A DNA stretch of 5,237 nucleotides from Deltaproteobacteria bacterium (GTDB taxonomy: Bacteria; Desulfobacterota; Binatia; Binatales; Binataceae). The stretch covers positions 1 through 5,237 of the forward strand of contig JAJXYM010000263.1 in NCBI GenBank assembly GCA_021780585.1. The letters are read 5' to 3'. The notes beneath the pieces are model-generated. The model was not told the DNA's origin, searched no databases, and saw only the letters and a program-made list of their open reading frames with translations. The first letter of the stretch is position 1; every line of letters starts with the position of its first letter. Below are positions 1 to 5,237 of the stretch, piece after piece. The position numbers and the translations under genes are program-made.

Positions 1-835
1 CGAGCGTCTGATCGATCCGGCTGTCGATCGGACGCGCGCCGGGACGCTGCAGGAAGACCCGCAGCGAGCCGCCGTGAATCCGCTGCGGCGCGACATCCCA
101 TAACTCGAGCCTGGCGCGGCGCGCCAAATTGCTTATGGCGCTCAGGGAATAGTAGAAAACGTGTTCATGGTAAATGGTGTCGAATTCGGTTTTGTCCAGC
201 AGTTCGCGCAGATAGGGAAACTCGAAAACCGCCGCGCCATCGGGCCGCAGGCAGGCGGCCGTCGCCCTCAGGAAACCATTGACATCAGGAACGTGGGCGA
301 GGACGTTGTTGCCGATTATGAGATCAGCCTGACCGTGTTCACGCACCAAATCGGGCGCGAAGCCCTCGCCGAAAAACTGGCATAGCGTCGGGATGCCGCG
401 GCGATTCGCCTCCGCCGCGATATTGCGCGCCGGATCGATCCCCAGAACGCCGATGCCGCGCTGTTTGAAATACCGCAGCAGGTAACCGTCGTTGCTGGCG
501 ATTTCGAGCACGCGGCTGTCGCGGCCGAGATTGAATCGCTGAACATGGGCTTCGGCCATTAACCGCGCGTGCTCGAGAAAACTATCGGAATAGGACGAGA
601 AATAGGCGTATTCCGAAAACATTTTCTCCGGCGCGACAGTTTCCGCAAGCTGGACCAGGGCGCAGCTCTCGCAGTACGCCGCCGCCAGCGGAAAGGTTTC
701 CTCCCGGCCGTAATCAACCTCGGCCTGAAGATATGAATTAGCCAGTGGAGTCCGGCCCAGATCGAGAAATACTTTGGGCGAATTGGCGCCACATCCGAGA
801 CAGGCGTGGCCTTCCCGGCCGCCTTCCTTCCGCAT
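1..835 (-). CDS. NDP-sugar C-methyltransferase (TylCIII/NovU/TcaB9-like), 3' end cut by window edge
   Basis: Predicted cytoplasmic SAM-dependent enzyme that transfers a methyl group to a sugar-ring carbon beside a 4-keto group. The 278 visible residues show the family layout: an N-terminal zinc-binding domain with C12-x2-C15 and C55-x2-C58; YAYFSSYSDSF at 76-86; SAM-binding motif I EIASNDGYLL at 111-120; D134 at the end of the next strand; NNVLAHVPDV at 176-185; FDTIYHEHVFYYSL at 218-231; and HGGSLRVF at 254-261. From memory, structural work on TcaB9 places the active site at Tyr76, His181, Tyr222, Glu224 and His225; all five are present at the same numbers. The family is about 400-410 residues, so roughly 130 C-terminal residues, most of the C-terminal domain, lie beyond the left edge. 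The ATG at 835 is 3 nt after the rfbG stop and has GGAG 9 nt upstream, which suggests translational coupling. Family assignment is firm; the exact substrate and the carbon methylated are inferred. Confidence 0.92.
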   Translation of the reverse strand, partial: MRKEGGREGHACLGCGANSPKVFLDLGRTPLANSYLQAEVDYGREETFPLAAAYCESCALVQLAETVAPEKMFSEYAYFSSYSDSFLEHARLMAEAHVQRFNLGRDSRVLEIASNDGYLLRYFKQRGIGVLGIDPARNIAAEANRRGIPTLCQFFGEGFAPDLVREHGQADLIIGNNVLAHVPDVNGFLRATAACLRPDGAAVFEFPYLRELLDKTEFDTIYHEHVFYYSLSAISNLARRARLELWDVAPQRIHGGSLRVFLQRPGARPIDSRIDQTL

Positions 836-838
836 TGC

Positions 839-1948
839 TCAATTCTCCAGTATCGCCGATGCGGGAAAGCCGGCGCGCGCTTTGCAATAATCGCGAATCT
901 GAGCGGCGCTGCGGGCGTACATCTCATTGCTGTCGCCTCCCGACGCGCGCCGATACCAACTGACAGTGAGCTTGATACTCTCTTCCAGCGTGAGGCGCGG
1001 GCGCCATCCCAGAACCTGTCGGGCCTTGCCGCAATCGAGCTTGAGGCACTGGGCCTCGTGCGGCGCCGCCGCGTCGTCGGGCGTCCGCCATGAGCCGGCG
1101 CCCCATGCGGCGAACACCTGATCGACCACAGCGGCGGTGGTCACGACGGAATCCTCGCCGGGACCGAAATTCCATGCGCCGCCCCAGCGCTCGCCTTCGA
1201 CGCAAAGACGTTCGGCAAGCTCAAGATAGGCGCCGATCGGCTCCAGCACGTGCTGCCACGGACGAATCGCGCAAGGATTGCGCAAGATCAGCGGTTCGCC
1301 GCGGCCCAGCGCGCGGATCGCGTCGGGCACGAGACGGTCTTCGGCCCAGTCGCCGCCGCCGATTACATTGCCCGCGCGCGCGGTCGCACAGGCGAGCGCG
1401 CTGCCGGGCGCGTCAAAGAACGATCGCCGGTAGGCGGCGACGACGAGTTCGGCGCATCCTTTGGACGCGCTGTACGGATCGCGGCCGCCCAGCGCGTCGC
1501 CTTCCCGATAACCCCAAGGCCATTCGCGATTTTCATAGCACTTGTCGCTGGTCACGACGACGATCGCCCGGACCGAACCGGCCGAGCGCGCCGCTTCGAG
1601 CACATTCACTGTGCCCATCACGTTGACGGCGAAGGTCGCGGCGGGGTCACGATACGATCGCCGGACCAACGGCTGCGCGGCGAGATGAAAAATCACCTCG
1701 GGCGCGGAGGCGCTAATCGCCCGCTCGAGCGCCGGCCGGTCGAGAATGTCGCCGATAATCGAAGTCACCCTTCGCCCCAATCCGCACAATTCGAAGTACG
1801 ACGGGCGGGTGTCGGGGGCCAGCGCATATCCGGTGACGCGCGCGCCCATTTCCAATAGCCACGTCGTCAGCCATCCGCCTTTGAAGCCGGTATGGCCGGT
1901 GACGAAGACGGACCGGTCCCGCCAAAAGGATTCGTTCAGCGTTCCCAT
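839..1948 (-). CDS. rfbG: CDP-glucose 4,6-dehydratase
   Basis: Cytoplasmic extended short-chain dehydrogenase/reductase with bound NAD that converts CDP-D-glucose to CDP-4-keto-6-deoxy-D-glucose, the branch point to CDP-linked 6-deoxy and 3,6-dideoxy sugars. Counted from the ATG at 1948 (369 aa; family about 360), the nucleotide-binding loop is TGHTGFKG (17-24, Gly18/Gly21/Gly24), followed by HLAAQPLVRRSY (88-99). The catalytic residues are T133-S-D135-K136 and Y159-x3-K163. Two stretches are typical of this dehydratase rather than of dTDP-glucose dehydratases: NVIGGGDWAEDRLVPD (194-209) and IRPWQHVLEP (228-237). A GTG at 1978 would add 10 residues. The ATG is preferred because homologues begin just before the FW-x-x-(K/R)-x-V-x-VTGHTG segment, although no strong Shine-Dalgarno precedes either start. 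The ATG start overlaps the end of rfbF by 13 nt. The gene could also be called ddhB. Confidence 0.96.
   Translation of the reverse strand: MGTLNESFWRDRSVFVTGHTGFKGGWLTTWLLEMGARVTGYALAPDTRPSYFELCGLGRRVTSIIGDILDRPALERAISASAPEVIFHLAAQPLVRRSYRDPAATFAVNVMGTVNVLEAARSAGSVRAIVVVTSDKCYENREWPWGYREGDALGGRDPYSASKGCAELVVAAYRRSFFDAPGSALACATARAGNVIGGGDWAEDRLVPDAIRALGRGEPLILRNPCAIRPWQHVLEPIGAYLELAERLCVEGERWGGAWNFGPGEDSVVTTAAVVDQVFAAWGAGSWRTPDDAAAPHEAQCLKLDCGKARQVLGWRPRLTLEESIKLTVSWYRRASGGDSNEMYARSAAQIRDYCKARAGFPASAILEN
845..848 (-). promoter_or_regulatory. Ribosome binding site of the C-methyltransferase, inside the end of rfbG
   Basis: GGAG lies 9 nt before the ATG at 835 and within the last codons of rfbG (the Leu-Glu-Asn end). 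It supports this start and implies that ribosomes finishing rfbG can re-initiate here. Confidence 0.6.
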
Positions 1949-2712
1949 AGACGCCAGGGAGCCCGACCGTTCCGCCACAGCTCATTCAGGAGTTGCATTT
2001 CGCGATAGGTATCCATGCACTGCCAGAAGCCCTCGTGTTGATAGACGGCAAGTTCGCCAGCCTCGGCCAGCCTGGCCAGCAGGCCGGCCTCGAGACTCTC
2101 GTCGTCACTTTGGACGAGATCCAGCACGCGCCGCTCGAAAACAAAGAAACCGCCATTGATACAGCCTTCGTGGACCTGCGGCTTTTCCCGAAACATTCTG
2201 ACCACGCCGTCCTGCACCTGTAACTCGCCGTAGCGCGACGAAGGACGCACGCCGGTAACCGTCGCGAGTTTGCCGCGGGCGCGATGGAACGCGGTCAGGC
2301 GCGAAATATCCACGTCGGCGACGCCGTCGCCATAGGTGACCATAAACGGGCCGTCGCCGAGATAGCGCGCGACGCGTTTGATTCTACCCGCGGTCATGGT
2401 GTCGTCGCCGGTTTCGGCGAGCGTAATTTTCCAGCCTTCCTCGGAATGGCTATTATGAATCGCTACCGAGCGCGAGCCGAGAGTAACCGTGAAATCGCGG
2501 TTGCGAATCTCGTAGTTGAGGAAATAGTCGCGGATCAAATCGCCCTTGTAGCCGAGACAGATCACGAACTCCGAAAAGCCGAAACAAGAGTAGAGTTTCA
2601 TGATATGCCAGAGAATCGGCCGGCCGCCGATCTCGACCATCGGCTTGGGCCGGTATTCCGTCTCTTCGCGCAATCGCGTTCCCAATCCTCCGGCCAAAAT
2701 CGCGACTTTCAT
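1936..2712 (-). CDS. rfbF: Glucose-1-phosphate cytidylyltransferase
   Basis: Cytoplasmic nucleotidyltransferase that joins CTP and alpha-D-glucose 1-phosphate to give CDP-glucose and pyrophosphate, supplying RfbG. It is 258 aa, as expected for the family (about 257). The signature loop LAGGLGTRL is at 6-14, followed by RPKPMVEIGG (21-30) with Lys23. YGDGVADVD at 127-135 holds metal-binding Asp129, EKP at 176-178 holds the sugar-phosphate-binding Lys177, and INGGFFVFE at 185-193 precedes FWQCMDT (229-235) with the second metal ligand Asp234. These distinguish it from glucose-1-phosphate thymidylyltransferases and from UTP-using GalU. The ATG at 2712 is chosen because family members begin MK-x-(V/A)-ILAGGLGTRL; a TTG at 2721 would add only three residues. 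The Shine-Dalgarno is weak (GGA close to the ATG, GGCGGAA further up). It is the first gene of the tight sugar-nucleotide block and lies 176 nt after the wzz stop. Also known as ddhA. Confidence 0.97.
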   Translation of the reverse strand: MKVAILAGGLGTRLREETEYRPKPMVEIGGRPILWHIMKLYSCFGFSEFVICLGYKGDLIRDYFLNYEIRNRDFTVTLGSRSVAIHNSHSEEGWKITLAETGDDTMTAGRIKRVARYLGDGPFMVTYGDGVADVDISRLTAFHRARGKLATVTGVRPSSRYGELQVQDGVVRMFREKPQVHEGCINGGFFVFERRVLDLVQSDDESLEAGLLARLAEAGELAVYQHEGFWQCMDTYREMQLLNELWRNGRAPWRLWER

Positions 2713-2888
2713 AGATTCCAAATTCCGCCGCCACCGCGGGCTTCGGCGCGAAGCCGGCGCACTTTTTCCGGAACCGGCGCGCCTGGCTCGCGACTATTGG
2801 GACTGATGGCTCGACCTTGCCGCACGTCCAAGCCTGGGAATTCACGGACCGCGGACGACGTTACCGCTCAAGCAGGCTTCAGAGGATT
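2713..2888. other. Non-coding gap between wzz and rfbF
   Basis: These 176 nt separate the envelope genes from the sugar-nucleotide genes, in contrast to the overlaps further downstream. A minus-strand frame opened by a GTG at 2845 crosses the gap, but it runs out of frame deep into rfbF and has no recognisable content, so no gene is called. No convincing sigma-70 -35/-10 pair was found on the minus strand. The gap contains the hairpin at 2739-2755 and a few short palindromes (for example TTCCGGAA at 2766-2773). An internal promoter or an RNA processing site is possible but not shown. Confidence 0.6.
2739..2755 (-). promoter_or_regulatory. Perfect 7-bp GC-rich hairpin upstream of rfbF
   Basis: On the minus strand GGCTTCG and CGAAGCC form a perfect inverted repeat around a 3-nt loop (CGC), 26 nt before the rfbF ATG. 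No T-run follows on the minus strand, so it is not a standard intrinsic terminator for wzz. It could act as an attenuator, an mRNA-stabilising 3' end for the wzi-wzz transcript, or have no role. Only the inverted repeat is seen; function is inferred. Confidence 0.3.
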
Positions 2889-3848
2889 TCACCCGCGGCG
2901 CGGCGGACGCGCGCGACCGGCGGTTGCAACGGGATTCCGCCAGAGGATCGCGGCGATGGTCAGCATCAACGCGAGCATCCCGGCGAGCACGGCGTCGAGC
3001 AAAACCTGGGGCCGGTAGGGTTTGTCCGGCGCGGTCGGCGCGACCAGCACCTTGAAAGCGAAATCGGCCTGCACCTGGGCGAGCTTCTGCTGCTGAATCT
3101 GGCGCGCCAGCAATTCGTAGAGCTGGGTCTGCAGGAGATTATCCGCCGTGTCCCGGCTTTCGGCGCGCAGGGAGTCAATCGCTTCCGTGGCGTCGCGAAT
3201 CTGCTCGTGGCGCAATAGTTCGCGCAAATCCGAAATATAGAATCCCAGAACGGTTTCGGCCATCGCCCGATCGGGGTCCTGATAGTAGAGCGTGAGGTTT
3301 CCGCTGCGCAGCGAAAATTCGCAATCGAACCGTTTGCGCATCGCCCGGTAGCGCGCCCATTGCGGATCCGCCGGCGCGCCGCCGAACAGCGCCCATCCGC
3401 CGACGCGCAGACGCGACGCGAGATTGTGTCCGGCGATCAGGCGGCTGGTGAAATCGAAGCTCTTGAGCACCGGCATGTATTCGCTGGCCGGATTCGACGA
3501 TTCGCCGCCGATCAGGCCCGCGCCGAGTCCGCCCATCCCGCCGAATCCCCCCATTCCGCCGAGCAGGCCAGAGAGCCGCCCCTGCACCGCGTTGGCCGTG
3601 ATCGGGCGGATTATCGCCTCGGCCCGATACCATTTGGTCATCGCGAGTCCGGTAACGATCGCCGTCGCCAGCATCGCCGCGATCGTCGTCGCCGCGATCA
3701 GGCGCCATCGATTCGCCAGCGCCTCGAGATACTCGCGCAGATCGACCTCCTCGTCATAAGCTTCGGGCGGATGCGCGACGCGGGGATGCGGCGTTTCGAG
3801 CGCCTGCACCGGCGCCGGCCTGGGGTCTCGCGCGCTGGTCGATTCCAT
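2889..3848 (-). CDS. wzz: Wzz-type polysaccharide co-polymerase (chain-length determinant)
   Basis: Predicted inner-membrane protein that sets the modal length of a Wzy-polymerised polysaccharide (O-antigen or capsule). It is 319 aa, close to enterobacterial Wzz (about 325), with no C-terminal tyrosine-kinase domain. A Pro-rich cytoplasmic tail (about 1-34) leads into VDLREYLEALANRWRLI (35-51), the usual Wzz N-terminal motif, and then TM1 (about 50-70). The periplasmic part has WYRAEAIIRP (73-82), a Gly/Met-rich stretch (93-115), MPVLKSFDFTSRLI (125-138) and a Gln-rich helical, probably coiled-coil region (about 200-262). The Pro-rich APTAPDKPYRP (270-280) immediately precedes TM2 (about 282-303), the hallmark position of the conserved Wzz proline motif. 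A short basic tail ends the protein. The ATG at 3848 is backed by an AGAGGA Shine-Dalgarno. It starts 62 nt after the wzi-like stop, so both are probably co-transcribed. Which polymer it controls is unknown; the gene name reflects family only. Confidence 0.88.
   Translation of the reverse strand: MESTSARDPRPAPVQALETPHPRVAHPPEAYDEEVDLREYLEALANRWRLIAATTIAAMLATAIVTGLAMTKWYRAEAIIRPITANAVQGRLSGLLGGMGGFGGMGGLGAGLIGGESSNPASEYMPVLKSFDFTSRLIAGHNLASRLRVGGWALFGGAPADPQWARYRAMRKRFDCEFSLRSGNLTLYYQDPDRAMAETVLGFYISDLRELLRHEQIRDATEAIDSLRAESRDTADNLLQTQLYELLARQIQQQKLAQVQADFAFKVLVAPTAPDKPYRPQVLLDAVLAGMLALMLTIAAILWRNPVATAGRARPPRRG
3525..3560 (-). repeat. Four 9-nt repeats encoding Gly-Gly-(Met/Phe/Leu) inside wzz
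   Basis: Codons 97-108 of wzz are four consecutive 9-nt units of the form GGN-GGN-hydrophobic, giving GGM-GGF-GGM-GGL. The third codon alternates ATG, TTC, ATG, CTC. The repeat sits in the periplasmic part after the TM1-proximal strand. Glycine-rich segments occur here in other polysaccharide co-polymerases, so a flexible or packing loop is likely. The regular DNA periodicity suggests growth by slippage or duplication. Confidence 0.7.
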
Positions 3849-3851
3849 CGG

Positions 3852-3857
3852 TCCTCT
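3852..3857 (-). promoter_or_regulatory. Ribosome binding site of wzz
   Basis: AGAGGA lies 3 nt from the ATG at 3848 (AGAGG plus a 4-nt spacer). It is the clearest Shine-Dalgarno in the window and fixes the wzz start. Confidence 0.65.
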
Positions 3858-3910
3858 TTAATCCCCGAGCGGCTGAATGCCGCGGCGGCCTCCGCCATGA
3901 CGAAAGGCGA

Positions 3911-5237
3911 TCATTTCCATGTCCAGCCTGGCCATCCGGGCGTGAACGACCCGGAGAACATCAGCAGGAACCGCACCGAGCCGCTGTTGGCGCGATAATT
4001 GAGATCGCGCGCGTATTCGACCGCCGCGCGGGCGCGGATCGTCGCGAGCCCGCCGCCCAATTTGCGGATCGGCCGCGGCAGACGGAGAAAATCGATCGCC
4101 ACGCCGCCACTATGCTCCTTGCCCAGCGGATAGGGGTAAAACTGGTATGGATAGGCGATCGCCGAGCCGTAACCGGGGGCCTGCTCGGTATAGAACAGAT
4201 CCTCGCTCAACTTGTCGCGCAGATCGAGCCAGCGCCCGAACTGAATATCGACCTCGGTGGCGTTCGGACCCATCGGATCGCCCATCAGTTCGCTTTCATA
4301 AGTCCAGTAGAGCGCCTGATCATGTACGGAGTAATTCGGCTCCAGAATCGCGTACTCGAAGCGCAGGTCGGTCAAGCCGTCCCGGGTCAGCCGCGGCAGA
4401 TAGAACCCGCCCTGGTACGACACCGCCAGAAACGGCAGGAAACGGCCGACCGGCGGCAATTCCTTGGTCAGATTGTCCTCGCCGAGAATCTCCTGGTAGA
4501 CCTCGAGATTCCGCAGCCTGGGAAAATAGAATTTGAGATAGACGCCGCCGCGCGAGTTGGTGTTGCCGTTCGCCGGACTCCCGGTGGCGAAACCGGTCGC
4601 GCGGCCGAGGAAGCCGGAAAAACTGTAATTATTGTTATATTTGCCGCCGAAATCGATCGTGTGGGTGAAGCCGAACTCGAACGTCGGCAGCGGCTTGAAG
4701 CTGAAGATCTGGCCGTCGATCCACGGATGCGCATAGTAGCGTTCGCCGTCGAGCTGGCCGAAAAAGAGCTGATAACGGAACTGTCCGAGGTAGCGCAGGA
4801 ACCCCGGCAGCACCAGCGGATGGATATTCTGGATCCGCACCGCCGGAAAGGGCGAGGAGTTATCGCTCTGCGAGAGCGCGCCGAAGTGACCCGTCCCCCA
4901 CCACATCTCCTCCGTGCCGACCGAGAACGCGAAGTTGCCGAGGCTCGCGACCATCCCGGTTCCGAGCAGCTGCAAACGGCTGACGTCCTTGATTCCGCGA
5001 GTCATCGGTCCGGCCATCGACCCTTCGCCATAGCCGGCGAGAAAACTGCCAAAGCCCCACCATCCCGACCAGCGAAGGATTTCGTTACTGCCGGTCGCGG
5101 TGGGTAATCCATCGTTGTTGGGCATCAGCGGCGTCGCCTCGGTGGCGTTGATGCCGCCGTCGCTCGGTCCATTGGTCTGACTGGTGCGCCATTGGCGCTG
5201 CTCGCCGCGCGAGAACAGGTACTGCGCCTCGACTCGC
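3911..5237 (-). CDS. Wzi-like capsule assembly outer-membrane beta-barrel protein, 5' end cut by window edge
   Basis: Predicted outer-membrane protein of the capsule assembly Wzi family, which in enteric group 1 capsule systems helps anchor and organise polymer at the cell surface. The frame stays open to the right edge (37 further residues before the Met at 5125), so the start, signal peptide and N-terminal strands lie outside; 441 residues are visible. Numbered from the first visible codon, the best family marker is EEMWWGTGHFGALS (109-122), followed by FPAVRIQN (130-137), FFGQLDGERYY (158-168) and DGQIFSFKPLPTFEFGFTHT (174-193) with FGG shortly after. These match the Wzi pattern of a 'WWG...LS...FP' segment, then a conserved G-x-(R/Q)-(L/I)-x-F-(R/K)-P-x-P strand. 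The rest alternates aromatic and polar residues in short strands separated by Gly/Asn/Pro-rich loops, as in a barrel. The C-terminal strand region ends in W-T-W-K. Assignment is by recognised motifs and gene context; a more general outer-membrane barrel is the alternative. Confidence 0.8.
   Translation of the reverse strand, partial: RVEAQYLFSRGEQRQWRTSQTNGPSDGGINATEATPLMPNNDGLPTATGSNEILRWSGWWGFGSFLAGYGEGSMAGPMTRGIKDVSRLQLLGTGMVASLGNFAFSVGTEEMWWGTGHFGALSQSDNSSPFPAVRIQNIHPLVLPGFLRYLGQFRYQLFFGQLDGERYYAHPWIDGQIFSFKPLPTFEFGFTHTIDFGGKYNNNYSFSGFLGRATGFATGSPANGNTNSRGGVYLKFYFPRLRNLEVYQEILGEDNLTKELPPVGRFLPFLAVSYQGGFYLPRLTRDGLTDLRFEYAILEPNYSVHDQALYWTYESELMGDPMGPNATEVDIQFGRWLDLRDKLSEDLFYTEQAPGYGSAIAYPYQFYPYPLGKEHSGGVAIDFLRLPRPIRKLGGGLATIRARAAVEYARDLNYRANSGSVRFLLMFSGSFTPGWPGWTWK

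Noticed and set aside
1..927. Possible frameshifted or broken gene at the left end, because only short closed frames appear there
   Set aside because: Direct translation from the ATG at 835 gives 278 uninterrupted residues to the window edge with all expected family motifs. The gene is intact as far as it is visible and is simply cut by the edge.
1250..1858. Plus-strand open frame (202 codons) opposite rfbG
   Set aside because: It is an antisense shadow of a gene with full catalytic motifs, and its composition is Arg/Ala-rich with no recognisable motif.
2453..2845. Minus-strand frame starting with GTG in the wzz-rfbF gap, a possible small gene
   Set aside because: Two thirds of it overlaps rfbF in another frame, and neither its start region nor its product resembles a gene.
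2284..3018. Plus-strand open frame (244 codons) opposite rfbF, the gap and the end of wzz
   Set aside because: It spans two well-supported minus-strand genes and the gap between them, with no domain or convincing ribosome binding site.
3869..3883. GCGGC/GCCGC inverted repeat between the wzi-like gene and wzz, a possible terminator
   Set aside because: The stem is only 5 bp with a 5-nt loop and has no T-run. Repeats this short are expected by chance in GC-rich DNA, and the spacing suggests co-transcription.
3360..3998. Plus-strand open frame (212 codons) opposite wzz
   Set aside because: It is an Arg/His-rich shadow that runs over the wzz start and Shine-Dalgarno and on into the end of the wzi-like gene.
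4112..5107. Long plus-strand open frame (331 codons) opposite the wzi-like gene
   Set aside because: It is antisense to a gene with clear family motifs. Its product is Arg/Glu-rich low-complexity sequence typical of the reverse of GC-rich codons, and it has no recognisable domain.

Overview
The window is a stretch of a Gram-negative surface-polysaccharide locus. All five recognisable genes lie on the minus strand, so transcription runs from the right end to the left end. In that order they are: an outer-membrane capsule-assembly (Wzi-type) beta-barrel protein cut by the right edge (3911-5237); a Wzz-type polysaccharide chain-length regulator (2889-3848); glucose-1-phosphate cytidylyltransferase rfbF (1936-2712); CDP-glucose 4,6-dehydratase rfbG (839-1948); and a sugar C-methyltransferase cut by the left edge (1-835). 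No RNA genes, mobile elements, CRISPR arrays or recombination sites were seen. The long plus-strand reading frames are antisense shadows in GC-rich DNA.

Organism: the GC-rich codon third positions and an outer-membrane Wzi-like barrel point to a diderm bacterium of environmental type (proteobacterium, or a related GC-rich phylum such as Acidobacteria or Desulfobacterota-like lineages). Nothing in the window fixes the phylum, so this is only a broad inference.

Layout and co-operation: the right half (wzi, wzz; 62 nt apart) encodes envelope machinery, with one protein that organises polymer at the outer surface and one inner-membrane protein that sets polymer length. After a 176-nt non-coding gap with a perfect 7-bp hairpin, the left half is a tightly packed sugar-nucleotide cassette: rfbF and rfbG overlap by 13 nt, and the methyltransferase starts 3 nt after the rfbG stop. 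RfbF makes CDP-glucose and RfbG makes CDP-4-keto-6-deoxyglucose. The third enzyme belongs to the family that methylates a carbon next to a 4-keto group, so the cassette probably makes a C-methyl-branched CDP-6-deoxyhexose for the polysaccharide. This replaces the usual next step (RfbH 3-dehydration) at this position, although rfbH could lie outside the window.

Nothing here looks like a wholly new system. The most interesting point is the predicted branched CDP-sugar.
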